Assembly (NCBI GenBank): GCA_025526915.1
Contig: JAHLKH010000134.1
Location: forward strand, 1-64,000
Direction of reading: 5' to 3'
DNA: 64,000 nucleotides
Source: Entophlyctis helioformis
Lineage: Eukaryota; Chytridiomycota; Chytridiomycetes; Chytridiales; Chytriomycetaceae
The position numbers were made by a program, and so were the translations under genes. This document shows positions 47,993 to 59,095 of this stretch, in pieces. Within the stretch, counting starts at the first letter, position 1, and each line of letters begins with the position of its first letter. The notes below the pieces were generated by a model. That model was not told the origin of the DNA. It did no database searches and saw nothing but the letters and a program-made list of their open reading frames with translations.

Positions 47993-50338
47993 TCACCTGC
48001 AGATGGGGTTCTTGGCCACCATGTCGAGATCCAACTTGTGGCCAACAAGGTCGCGGATGTTGTTGAGGCCGTACTTGATCATCGTGGGACGCTCAGTCGA
48101 GAGACCCCATGCAATCACCTGGACGTCCTCGGGCAGACCCATGGGACGGAGCATCTCGGGACGGAACATGCCCGAGTTGCCAATCTCGACCCACTTGGCC
48201 AGACCATCGTGCCAAGCAAAGATCTCCATGCTGGGCTCGGTGTAGGGGTTGTAGGCAGGCTTGAAGCGCAGCTTGGCAATACCTGTTCGTGTGCACAGAA
48301 ACACAGCGGTCAGACTGGCTGGATCGCCGCCATGAAGGAGCCCGTTCCCAGCAGCTTACCAAGCTTCTTGAAGAAGCCGTGGAGAACACCCATGAGGTCA
48401 CCAAGCGTCAGGCCGCGGTCGGCAACCACGCCCTCGATCTGGTGGAACTCGGCAAGGTGGGTTGCGTCGAGCGTCTCGTTACGGAACACCTTGTCGATCG
48501 AGAACCACTTGACGGGCTTGAACTCCTTTTGTTGAGCAAGCTGGTACAGCATGTTCGAACTGATGGACGTGGTGTGGGTACGCAGCACAAGCTTGGCAGC
48601 CTCCTCCTCCTTCCAGTCGTAGCCGTATCTGTCGACGCCAAGAACCATTCGTCGCCGGTCCAGTCAGCAGGATGCATGGTGGCATGCTTTACAGCAGGCT
48701 GCATCCACAGACATACCCAATGGAGCCGTAGCCACCGTTGGTGTGGACCTCCTTGACGCGCTCCATGTAGTCCTTTGGGAAGCGGTTGGATGTCGCAGGC
48801 TCGGAGAGGAAGAAGGTGTCGTGTGCATCACGAGCAGGGTGCTGCTGCGGCTGGAAGAGCGCGTCAAAGTTCCAGAACGAGGACTCGACGTACTTGTTTG
48901 TGGGCATCTCGGAGAAGCTGCAACGGCAAACGGTTCAAGCAGGCAAGCAGGCAGATGGACAGGCAGGCGGCGCAACGTGGATCAGTGCAAGGCTCTGGAA
49001 TGACAGGGCGGCATGGCGGGCTGGCAAACGTACCCCATCTCGAAGAAGATCTGGCGGAACTCGTCGCGGACCTTGAGCAGAGGGTGCAGGTGGCCCGAAG
49101 TGGGCATCTGGCCGGCAGCCTCAAAGTTGTACTGCTTGAAAGTGGCGGCCTTCCACTCGCCGCTGTTCGCAACGCCGACGCGTGAGTCACGGCGATGTGG
49201 ATGACAACAGCGAGACGACAACGCTGGACCAACCTGGCGAGCATCTCCTGCGAAATGTCAGTGGCCTCCTCGACAATCTCGGTCGTGAACTTGGGTCCCT
49301 TGGCGAGCTTGTAGGTCGACTGCTTCTGCGTGTTGATGAGCTGGCGCTTCTTGAGCGCCTTGAGAAGAGCGTCGTCCTGGTGGGCACCAGTGGCACGGAT
49401 CTGCTTGAGATCAATCTGCGTCTGGTCCGTGATGGTCGACGTCTGCATCCCATTCGCCCATTGGGCAACAACCAGCCAGCCAGCCAGCCAGCCAGCCACG
49501 GCGTCAGTGAGTCCTGCCACTGGCCCATAGGCACTGCCGCACAGCTTACCAGGCGAACGAGCTTGCCAGCAGCGTTCTTGCCGATCCACTTGGCCTTGAA
49601 GGCGGCGCCTTGGCCAAACTTGGCAGCAGGGCCGACGAGTTTCTATGTGCGGCCCAGAGCAAAGGCGTGAGCATCAGCGGGTGCGATCCCGATACGGTGC
49701 ACGAGGGCCCTACTCACAGCGACCTCGGCCACATCGATGCCGTCGGCTCCCTCGGGAACAGCGTTGAAGACACGAGCCTCGTGGCTGCCGGTGTCCGCAA
49801 CCTCGTCGCCCTCGGCGGTCAGAACCCACTTCTCGACCACGAGGGTCTCGTACGTGAGGATCTAGGGGGGTGGCAATGCAGGCAGCGGTCAGTATGTTAT
49901 GTGGGCTGCAATATTTGGCCAGAGCAGGCGGGCAGGCGGGCAGGTGGTCCAGACAGCCGCAGCCCTGCAAGCCCGCCTGCTGCACAAACGCCTCATTGGC
50001 GTGCAACGGCCGGCGAGCACTGTGCAAGAGGGCCAGCCAGCCAGCCATCTGCAGGAGCAGAGCGGGCGAGCCAGGCGGCCCGGCGGGAATGTGGGCGTGT
50101 GGGCAGCCACGAGGCGGCCACAAGCAGCCACGAGGCATACCTCACGGCTCGAGAGGGCGTTGAGCACGCCGAGCAGCTCGAGCTGGTTGACGGCAACGCC
50201 GTCGATCTCGAGAGCGCCGGTGTCGGGCACGGCGCCGTTTGTGTCGAGGAGCGAGAGCACCAGCGCCTGGTACTGCTCACGCAGCGAGGCAGAGGCCGCC
50301 GCAGAGGCAGCCGTCGGGGGAGCAGCAACAGCGACCAT
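47993..50338 (-). CDS. FRS2: Cytosolic phenylalanyl-tRNA synthetase alpha subunit
   Basis: Eight exons (50141-50338, 49718-49861, 49550-49642, 49234-49442, 49034-49162, 48717-48917, 48360-48628, 47993-48282) encode 510 residues, the usual length, with all phases agreeing. The N-terminal DNA-binding-fold region includes [19 protein letters not shown]. Catalytic motif 2 and its surroundings read [39 protein letters not shown] and [13 protein letters not shown]. Motif 3 lies in [24 protein letters not shown]. It charges tRNA-Phe as an alpha2-beta2 enzyme. It diverges from OTU1. Confidence 0.95.
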
Positions 50339-50442
50339 TGTGTGCGTGCGTCGTGGTGGTGGGTGCGGCGGTGGTTGTGGTGGTTGTGGTTGTGGTTGTG
50401 GTTGTCGAGGGAGGATCGACGGTTACTTGAAAACCACAACGA

Positions 50443-52163
50443 ATGGTTCGTGTCGTTTGGCTTCTGGCGCTGTGGCACAGGGCACTTGGCGCTGACTTGG
50501 CGGCGCGGCCCTGTCGACACGCAGCGACTGCGCTGCAGAACAGCGGGCGGCCTCGTCACGGTCGGCGACGGCCTGCAGGCGGCCACGGCGACGTTCGGCG
50601 AGCTCAAGGCCGCGATTGCAGCCGCAACAGGCGTGCCGCACGACCAGCTGGCGAGTGAGTGCCTCTGCATCGGCTGCTGCTGCATCGGCTGCTGTCGGAT
50701 CGCACCCACAGACACACACACACAGACACACACACACACAGAGACAACCGCATCCATGCGCTGCTGATGCTGACTCTCGCGCTGCAGTCAAGGCAGGCTT
50801 TCCGCCAAAGGCCGTGACGGCCTCTGACGCGGCCTTGCTGTCGGCCGTCGGCATCAAGGACGGCGAGCAGCTTATTGTCGAGCAAGGGGCGCCTGCCCCA
50901 TCGGCCCCGGCTGCACAACCACCACGGCACGTGGAAGCAAAGGCGCCAGCGCCATCTGTGCCTGCACAAGCGCCTGCACCGGCACCGGTGTCTGGCCTTG
51001 TTGCCAGCGGAAGCAGCGACCGCAACGCGTCGTCCATGCCATCCATGCCACCCGCAGCTGCGACAGGCAAGGGTGTGGCCATTGACCAGGGCGTGCTTGT
51101 GGTGCGCGAGATGAAGGACGACAACTCGTGTCTGTTCCGCTCGATTGGGTTCGTCCCTGGACATGCACGCATGCATTTGGCTCTGCGTGCTGACCAGCGG
51201 CTATGCACCACAGATATGTGCTGGAGCGCAATCCAGAGACTGCCAGCAAGCTTCGCAAAGGTCCGTGTGGACTGTGGGGGCATCTGCACTCTGCCAACAA
51301 ACTCCCGTGCATGGAATACTGATCCGATCGAGCTGCAACGCACAACAGTCGTGTCGGATGCCATTCTGAGCGATCCGTTCAACTACAGCGCTGCCATTCT
51401 GGGACGCGATCCGCTCGAGTACACAAAGTGGATACAGCAGCCCAACTCATGGGGCGGTGCTATTGAGCTCGCCATTTTCTCGGCCCACTACGCTGTTGGT
51501 AGGAGCTGCCGTTGTACATGGTAGCACTGCGTCACCCTCTAACCATGGCCGCATCAACTGTGGACAGAGATTGACTCGATCGATGTTGCCACTGGCAGAA
51601 TGGACCGCTTCGGTAAGCGGCACGAGGCATGCTGGGGATACCATGAGCAGCGCGTCATGCAAAGCATTAACCGAAACTGAGCCTATTGGCTGGACTGGAC
51701 GCGGATGCAGGCGAGGGTGCCTTTGACAAGCGCGTGTTTCTCATGTACAGCGGCATTCACTACGACGCCATTGCCCTGACTCCCGCAGACGGAGCGCCAG
51801 AAGACTTTGACCAGACCACCTTCTCTGGACACGAGGCAGAGACAGCATCGCAGGCAGCACTCAAGCTGGCTGAGATGTGGCGAAAGGTGGGCCAGCCAGT
51901 CTTGTGCATGGAGACCATGGTGCAAGAACGGATGCACTCACACTCTACATGCAACAGCAACGCAAGTTTACAGATCTGGCCAACTTTACGCTGCGATGCG
52001 CTGTCTGCAAACAGGTGGGGCTAATCTTGCCTGTTGCTGGACTGCTGTTGGCGAGATGGGTTGCTGACCTCGCAGCCCCCACCACCAGGGATTGACTGGA
52101 CAAAAGGAGGCACAAGCGCATGCCAAGTCTACTGGTCATGCATCGTTTACAGAGTACCAATGA
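50443..52163 (+). CDS. OTU1: OTU1/YOD1-type deubiquitinase
   Basis: Exons: up to 50654, 50788-51148, 51214-51260, 51349-51498, 51568-51612, 51711-51886, 51958-52014 and 52089-52163. An N-terminal UBX-like domain (LQAATATFGELKAAIAAATG, VGIKDGEQLIVEQGAP) is followed by an Ala/Pro linker and the OTU domain. Motifs are MKDDNSCLFRSIGYVLE with the catalytic Cys, ILGRDPLEYTKWIQQPNSWGG, DSIDVATGRMDRF and YSGIHYDAIAL with the catalytic His. The C-terminal C2H2 finger reads CAVCK ... AHAKSTGH. Otu1 acts with Cdc48/p97 in ER-associated degradation. The 5' end is unresolved: the ATG at 50443 is in another frame from the UBX-like segment, so either a small intron or an indel is missing from the model. Confidence 0.87.
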
Positions 52164-52264
52164 CAGCCAATGGTGCACAACCGGCGCCTGCTCTGTGCCT
52201 GGATGGGCGGATATTGCAATGAACGACCTGGTCGACCTTGCCTTACTTCCGACACGCGATTCAG

Positions 52265-53431
52265 ATGCATCGTCGTGGTGTTGGCATCCACGGACTGCAG
52301 CAGCAGGCCCGCAACAAGGCAAGCCAGACGGTCTGGCTGATACAAGCGCAACCCACGTCCAGCTGACCCCCTGGCTCGGCGGTCTTGCCCTGTGCGGGTT
52401 GCAGGAGGGGTTCCAAAAGGCCGGCGAAGCACTGGCCGCACAGCAGCTCGAGCAGGTGAGCCACACCCGCCTGCAAGCCAACCCTGGCATCGCATCGCAT
52501 CGCATGGCCTCGCAACCACAGAGCTGGCATGACCGAGCCGGCACAACGACAGATGCAAACACTGCTGGCGACCTTCAAGTCCAACCTCGAAGAGTTTGCG
52601 CAAAAGCACAAGAAGGATATCCGTCGGGACCCCGTCTTCCGCATGCATTTCCAGCGCATGTGCAACAACGTCGGCGTCGATCCGCTCGCCTCCAACAAAG
52701 GCTTCTGGTCAGACATTCTCGGCTTTGGCGACTTTTACTACGAGCTTGGCGTGCAGATCGCTGAAGTGTGTCTGGCCACCCGGGAATCCAACGGCGGCCT
52801 CATTGATCTGATCGAGCTCAAGCGGCTGGTCGAAAAGACACGAGGCAAGAATGCGCAGCCAATCTCAGAGTGAGTCTGGTCTTGCTGTTACAAAGGCACT
52901 GCTGGATCCACGCGCTCACGAGGTTGGTGACAGAGACGATATCGTGAGAAGCATCAAGACCCTCAAACCGCTTGGCAATGGATTCGATGTCATCAAGATC
53001 GGCAACCGCAGCATGGTGCAGTCTGTGCCGCGCGAACTCGATGTCGACTTTTCGACTGCTCTGTCAATGGCCCAGGTGAGCCCTGGCAGGCTTTGCATCG
53101 TTTCCAGAAAGGCATGCTATGTTATGGCGTGGCGTGGGGTGATCTGACGCTGCATTTACCACAGGAAAAGGGCTGCGTGAGCGTGCAGACACTCAAAGAC
53201 GCGCTCGGATGGGAAGAGGAACGCGCAACCAAGGTGCTGGTAAGTAGCCAAGTGCAAACACAATCGTGTGCGATACATGGGCTGGCTGGCTGGCTGGCTG
53301 GCTCACCGACTGACTGACTGACGCTGCCGATCATTGCCAAAAAGGACAATCTGCTCAAGGACGGTATCTGCTGGATTGATATGCAAGAGCATCCACCCAC
53401 ATACTGGGTATCTGGACTATTGAATATTTGA
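52265..53431 (+). CDS. SNF8: ESCRT-II subunit SNF8/VPS22
   Basis: The start MHRRGVGIHGLQQQARNK (52265-52318) matches the invariant N-terminus of Snf8. Further exons are 52405-52455, about 52520-52869, 52934-53075, 53165-53239 and 53345-53431. Core motifs: FKSNLEEFAQKHKKDIRRDP, VDPLASNKGFWSDILGFGDFYYELGVQIAEVC, SIKTLKPLGNGFDVI and SVPRELDVD. The winged-helix end is DGICWIDMQEHPPTYWVSGL. ESCRT-II sorts ubiquitinated cargo at endosomes. Intron 1 has a GC donor (aag|gcaagc). The junction before MTEPAQRQ does not fit the phase of the preceding exon, so a small error or an alternative site exists there. Confidence 0.92.
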
Positions 53432-53535
53432 AGCCGCTTGTATTGAGATGGTTTGAAAGTCAAAGCGTCGAAAGAGAAACGAGAGCAAGAGAAGCGAAAA
53501 CAAAGAGGAGTGGAAAACAAAAGGTGCTGGCAGGA

Positions 53536-54165
53536 TTACTCGACTTGCACGCATGCAAACAGCTTGTCGATCTCTTGCACGAGGTCCATTCTGGGCACGC
53601 CTTCGAGCGACTCGGCGCTTCCAAGATCGTTGGACGGAATGCGCATCGCGGACAGGTTGGCGGGAAGTGGCGGTGGCGGTGGTGGCGGAGGCGGTGGGGC
53701 AGCCAGACCCGATCTGTCCGCCAAGCTCACAGTTTGCTGCAGGCTTGCTGGTGGCGCGCTTCTCTGCGTTGGGGCATGCACAGGGGCAGACTCATGGTTG
53801 ACAGTCGCAGCGCGGCTTGCCATCGCCTGCTGCTTGATCGACAGCATCGGCGGCATGGTCGGCGGCGGTGGGATGTACATGGTGCTGAGAGGATCAGAGT
53901 CGCCTGCACGCGATGGGACAGGATGCCCAGCGGACGCTTGGAGTTGAGCGTGCCTGAGCGCGATGTTGTGGTGGTCGCGGGCACGTTCACTCCAGCCAGG
54001 AGAGAAACGGCGCTGATGTTGCGTTGGCAGGCACCGCCGTTTTACGGCTAAAGAGGGACGTGCGTCCAACGGTGTTGTACTCTGGCGTCATGACATTGCA
54101 GGCGTCAGTGGTCAGGCAGGCGGCCATGCAGCAACGATCATCAGCGCCAGACCGGGCTGGCTTAC
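53536..54165 (-). CDS. Pro-rich C-terminal segment, probably the tail of the arrestin-fold gene
   Basis: Minus-strand blocks in three successive frames look coding: EYNTVGRTSLFSRKTAVP (to 53987), then a Thr/Ser/Arg-rich block VPATTTTSRSGTLNSKRPLG, then STMYIPPPPTMPPMLS followed by a run of ten prolines and AMRIPSNDLGSAESLEG, ending VQEIDKLFACVQVE at 53536. The upstream arrestin ORF ends at a TGA at 54208 that a one-base change would bypass. A donor (tcaa|gtaagc) lies near 54160. This probably belongs to the same gene, interrupted by indels. A separate small gene cannot be excluded. Confidence 0.45.
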
Positions 54166-54207
54166 TTGACTTGATGAGATCTTCGCGTAAGTGCGTGCGC
54201 TCTGGCT

Positions 54208-56423
54208 TCATGGTGTCGTAGTGTCCATGGTTGTGCTGGTCAGCGACGTGGTCGAGTAGCGCATGGCGGCTTCTTCAGCAGCCACCGATGTCGCCATGAT
54301 CATGCTCTGGCGCGTCGAAGGCTGCACAAACGTATCGTCCTTGTGAAGCTGCCGGTCGTGGGGAAGCGCAATCGGGCTGGCATCATTCGCCTGCTGGCTG
54401 TGTGTGTATGATGCATCGTCTTGGCGGGTAGCCTGCGCAGCATACTGGGAATCGTACTGCTGGTACTGCTGCTGCTGCTGGTAAGACGCCTCGTAGTTGT
54501 TGTGGCCGGCTTGATGGTCGTCGTGGTTTCCAGGAAGCGTCTCAGTCGACAGGGCAACCTCGGCTGGCGCTTGCGATTCCAACTGAACTAGGTTGAGTTT
54601 GATAGGCGGCAGATTCACCAGCACTGACGCAGGATGCAGGATCGTGACGGGGATCTCAACCTCGATCGACGGGCTTCCCTGCGGCTTGATCGACACTTGC
54701 ACCACAAACGACACGTCCACCAGCAGACCAAAACGCACCGACCGCGCATGAATGGGGATATGCACATCGAGCAGAAGCGACAGATAGTCGTTGGCAGGAA
54801 CACCGTGCCAGGTCTCGTGCCCCTTTTCGCCGCATCGGTCGTGGCCGTCGACATAGTCCTCTTGTGCAAATCCGCCGCCAAGGAATCTTGCCGCAAGTGC
54901 GCTGTTGCCAGATCGCTTTGGAGTTCTTCCAGCCAACAGCGTGCGCTTCGAGACGACATCGCGAGTGAAGCTAAGCGGCGTCAGCGAACAAGTGTCCTCG
55001 TCAACGCTGTTGGTGCTGGATCGCTTTCCAAAGTCCGTCGCGCTCTTGCCGTGCTTGAATGTCTTGACGCGTCGAATGAGACTGATGGACAGCTCTTGGA
55101 TCTGTAGTACGGTTGAGCCATCCAGTCAGAAAACTGAAGCATGCATACACGGTGGCATGCAACATGGGAAACCTTACCTCGCGAGTCGAGCCATTCTTGA
55201 TATCAACGCCGACAAAGCCGATGTTGCCGCTGGTCCAGACACCGGTGTCGTAGTACGTGTCAACTTCAGGCACACGGATGGATGCAGACAGCTTGATCGT
55301 GCCCTTCTTGCCAATGTTGAATAGGTTGCGCTTGACCTTTTCGCTAATCTCGGCCGTCAGCGGCGACGTGGGTGGCAGCATCGTCGCAAACTCTGGCTTG
55401 AGACCGAATGGCGCGCTTTCAACCACAAGGAGGTCGCGGTAGGCTGCAATGGGCTTGTTTGGCTCGACACGGTGCTTGGTGTATGCGACACTGGGATGCC
55501 AGCATCGGCAGCCATCACGAGATGTGTTAGTCACGTATCAATGGATTATTCAACCAAGGCTTCTGTCGCGACTCACCCAGCAACCATGTAGCGAATCCCG
55601 CCCGACTGCTTGCTCCAGTACGAGCTGGGCAGCGGCCCATCGACATCAACCTCGGTCACGAGCGCGTCGTTGCGCTGAACCTTGGCCGTTGAGGCGTCGT
55701 TGCCAAAAGGAATGGAAAAGTCAAACGAAGTCGTGCGCTTCCACGCCTTGCGCATCCCGTGCTCGTCGGGGTTGCCGCCGTAGACTGCGTCAGACAGAAT
55801 GCTCGCGTCTTGGAGCGTCAGGCGCTTGGACAGAAACAGACGCTGGTTGGGCTGTTTGGCCTTGACGGGCAGTGTTTCTGGGTATCCATCGGATCAGCGA
55901 GCAAGCCAGCAACGAGCTCATGTTGGCAGAGTGAATGCAGCGATGAGCATGGACATGGGCATGCGCACGGCATACCTTCAATGCCAACGAGGTACACCTG
56001 GATCTTGCCAATGCGGCACAGCTCGTGCTCTTTCGTGCAGGTGATTTCCAAACGGCCTTCAACAGACCCGCCGGTGACAAACAGGCCGCGCGCCGTAACA
56101 ACGCGTACAGACAGGCTGCGCACACGGGAGTTGATCTCGTGAGGGCGGTGTTCGTAAGGCGGCACCGCTGAGAGCGGGTTGAGATGGACAAACTCGCCCA
56201 GCTGCTGCGGTGTAATGTTGCGTCGACGCACAGGCGACGGCGGATTGCCGGCTGCCGGAGACGCATGGGCAAGCTGAGAGGCATGCGATGCAGGACCAGG
56301 GCCATTCTGGCTTGGCAGGCGGCCGAGTGTTGCCTGAGACGTCGCGGCAAAGGCTGCAGGGGACGGCGACCGCGACATGGAGCGGGACGGCGACGCGTCG
56401 CTGTATGCGTAGATAGCATCCAT
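54208..56423 (-). CDS. Arrestin-fold (ARRDC/alpha-arrestin type) trafficking adaptor
   Basis: Four exons (55976-56423, 55577-55877, 55178-55490, 54208-55101) give 651 residues to an in-frame TGA. A Ser/Pro-rich N-terminus precedes the arrestin N-domain: RVRSLSVRVVTARGLFVTGGSVEGRLEITC, then FDFSIPFG. The C-domain contains VKRNLFNIGKKGTIKLSASI, NIGFVGVDIKNGSTREI, ELSISLIRRVKTFKHGK and RFGLLVDVSFVVQVSIKP, ending in PVTILHP. A long Gln/Tyr-rich tail follows. Fungal alpha-arrestins recruit Rsp5-type ubiquitin ligases to membrane proteins. No classical PPxY motif was noted in this part. Its upstream region abuts the right-arm boundary of the inverted repeat at 56634. Confidence 0.75.
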
Positions 56424-56633
56424 ATCGGGGTCTGGCTGATGCTTCTGGTATGGCTGCTGGCATGATGCCCTGCTGTATAAGCGGGTTTGACGTCCAGTGC
56501 GAGGTCATCGTTGCCCGTGTCACTGATTAGTGTTGCTGCGACAAGTGCCTTGGGCTTCGAGATTCCAATACAACAGTTAAAGAACTGTTTGGAACGCGTC
56601 GGGCCATCTCGCGGCAGTAAGCCAAGCAATGTT

Positions 56634-56734
56634 CTGATGCGCACATGGCGCTGCAGCTGAAGAACGGCTCTGGCTCGCAGCATGCCGCCTTTTCTTCTGG
56701 TCTTGTTGGCAAACAACAGCCCGCATCGTTTCAT
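56634..56734 (-). pseudogene. 5' remnant of the PPR gene
   Basis: The right arm keeps only the first codons of the PPR gene, through MLRARAVLQLQRHVRI, and then diverges. The remnant points towards the arrestin gene on the same strand. Its reading frame stays open for about 300 further codons, overlapping the arrestin N-terminal exon in a different frame. Loss of the rest of the gene identifies the right arm as the derived side at this boundary. Confidence 0.8.
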
Positions 56735-56735
56735 T

Positions 56736-57920
56736 TCAAGCCGTTGGTGGTTGGACCTTTGCAGCCAGCAGCAGATCCAGCAGCCTGTGCTCCATGCGAC
56801 GGATCTGCAGCGACAGCGGACAGACGGCGGCGAAAAGGCAGTCAAAGTGCAGTCAGAAGGCAGTCAGAAGGCATCGCAGTGTTCCACAGAGCCAGAGGAC
56901 AGGGCAGCACATACACGCAGCGCAAGCCAGTTGTCGTTGGTCTCGGTCACAATGTCCCGCGTCAGCACCGAGTATGCACCCATGCGGTTGGCATACAGCA
57001 CGTCGGTGAACAGCCGGTCGCCCACAACCACAATCTGCCGGGGAGCGCATCCAAAGTGCGCTGCAAGAGCCTGGCCGCCTGCCGGTTTCTGTTGCGAGTG
57101 TGCCGCGTTCAGAAGGTCAGTGCAGAACGCGAAGGTTGGCTGAGGAGCGTGTGGCTGGCTGCAGATCGGCCGTGCAGCCAGTCGGACGCCAGCGCACCTT
57201 CTGAGCATGCCGCAGCACATGCACGCCTGCCACATCCACAGTCCGTGGCATTGCATCCCAGTCAGTCAGCCAGTCAGTCAGCCACACATCCAGCAGCCAG
57301 TCATGGCCGTGCGATCGTCAACATACCAAGTGCCTGTTCAATCCTGGTCGCCTGCATTCGCGTGCCAGCCAGGCTGTCAGCGCAGAGCACGCCTTGCCAC
57401 CACACGGCCAGCACGGCTCACCTCGGCATGGCCAGCGTCGTCTGGGCCACCGGCAGAGTTGGACACGATCGCCACATTGCTTGGGCCAAAGGCGTCGAGG
57501 CAGCGAGTCCATGCGTCCTGCTCAGATCAGCCATGGCAGCGAGTGGACTGGCTGAGCAAGCTGAGCGGATGCCACTGGGAACATAGACACAGACAGACAC
57601 GCACGCGGACACGCAGACAGACACGCACACAGACCTGGAAGGGCGGATGGATCTCCATGGCATACGGCGCCGTCAGCGTGTTGTCCTTGTCAAAGGCAAT
57701 CGCGCGAAGCCAGCCTCGCGCAGCTTGGCGACCGGCAGCTGGCGGATGTCTGTGAGCCGACGATGCCTGCTGGTCAGCAGTGGCTGTGGATGCACGCACG
57801 CACACATGCATGCACATGCACACACGCACCTGCCACCACAAGGTGCGGCACGACCAGCGATGGCCGCACCAGCACGCCGAGCGCTCCAGCCAGCCCAGAC
57901 CAGTTGATGCTTTGGCCCAT
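56736..57920 (-). pseudogene. GEP4: GEP4, frame-broken right-arm copy
   Basis: Same exon order as the left copy; it starts MGQSINWSG at 57920 and ends VQPPTA at 56736 (a different last few residues). Compared with the left copy, one base is missing near 57701-57708. The segment before the nucleophile therefore reads LREAGFARLPLTRTT instead of continuing into FDKDNTLT. As sequenced this would abolish the phosphatase. The late motif region GDRLFTDVLYANRMG is still recognisable downstream. The break could be true decay, since the left copy is intact, or a sequencing indel. Confidence 0.82.
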
Positions 57921-57953
57921 GCACGGCGGCTTGCCCAAACGCTCGATTCTCAA

Positions 57954-58883
57954 ATGATCTGCTCGGCAAGCGCTGCTGCTGCTGCTGCTGCGTCTGTGCG
58001 GTCTGCGGCGGCCAGAGCCGCAGGCAGAGCCGCAGGGACGGCTGCGGTCGGTGCTTGCACCACGCTTGCACAGACGGCCACATGCACGGGCCTGCATCTG
58101 CAGCAGCCTGGCGGTACGGCAGCTTCCGGTCGTATGCCGCACCAGCTGCCGAAGGTGTGTTGCTGCTGCTGCTGCTGCTGCGTCTGTGAATGGCATGCAG
58201 ACAGACAGACAGACAGAGTGCCGTTCAACTGACGATGTGGCATCACACGGCATGTGCATGTGCATGTGGCATGGACAGACGACGACGGAGATGCGCTGCC
58301 GCTGTTTGTGCCCAAGGCCGCCCTTCCACGGCTGCCAGACGTGCGCGGCATTCCACCCAGAGAGCTGGAGCTGCACGACGACCGCCGTGCACACAAGCCG
58401 CAGCGAGTGCTGCTGCGTGCCATCGACCTCGAGCACCGCGTGCGCTTCGACGCCGACGGCCGCACGCAGCTCATGAGCCGCGAGTCGCCGTCCGCGCTGC
58501 AGACCGGATCCATCGTGCTCGTCGAGTACGTCAACTCGCGGTCCAAGGCACGGAAGCAGTACTTTGCCGGCGTGCTCATGGAGATCCGTCGCAAGGGCAT
58601 CATGTCGAGCATTGTGCTGCGCAACTATGTCATGGGAACGGGCGTCGAGATGCTGTTCCCCGTGTACTCGCCCATGGTGCAGCGGATCAAGGTGCTGCAG
58701 CCGGCCGACGCCGAGCTGCTCGAGAACAACCAGGACGACATCACATGGATCCGCAAGAAGGCGTGTCCGGGCATCGACTACTCCAAGATCGACGAGCTGG
58801 TGGCGCGGTACCGCAGTGCCGAGGAGCGTCTGGAGAAGCGCCAGCGCATGCAGCAGCAGATGCAGCAGGACCAGCAGCAATGA
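57954..58883 (+). pseudogene. IMG1: bL19m, right-arm copy with frame break in presequence
   Basis: Exons 57954-58154 and 58279-58883. Exon 2 encodes the same residues as the left copy. Exon 1 has one extra Ala codon but lacks one G in a gggg run near 58088-58092. The presequence therefore changes frame to TCTGLHLQQPGG and no longer joins exon 2 in phase (201 nt rather than 199). A single homopolymer base is the only fault I could see. Both a sequencing error and recent inactivation are reasonable. Confidence 0.82.
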
Positions 58884-59095
58884 AGCAAAGGGATGGCTGT
58901 ATGGATGAGTGGCTGGCGATTGCACACATGTCGATTCATTGCTTATTGGCTGGTTGTTGGCTGGTTGTTGGCTGGTTGTTGGTTGGTTGTTGGTGCGAGA
59001 CGAGGGAAGAAGGAAAGCAGCAGCAGCAAGCCAGACACACACACGGACATACGGACACACACACGGACGCGACGCAACAGGCACGCGCAGATGGA

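Noticed and set aside
53275..53325. ggctggctggct / gactgactgact tract as a possible mobile-element end
   Set aside because: Simple tetranucleotide repeats inside a SNF8 intron; no terminal inverted repeats or transposase nearby.
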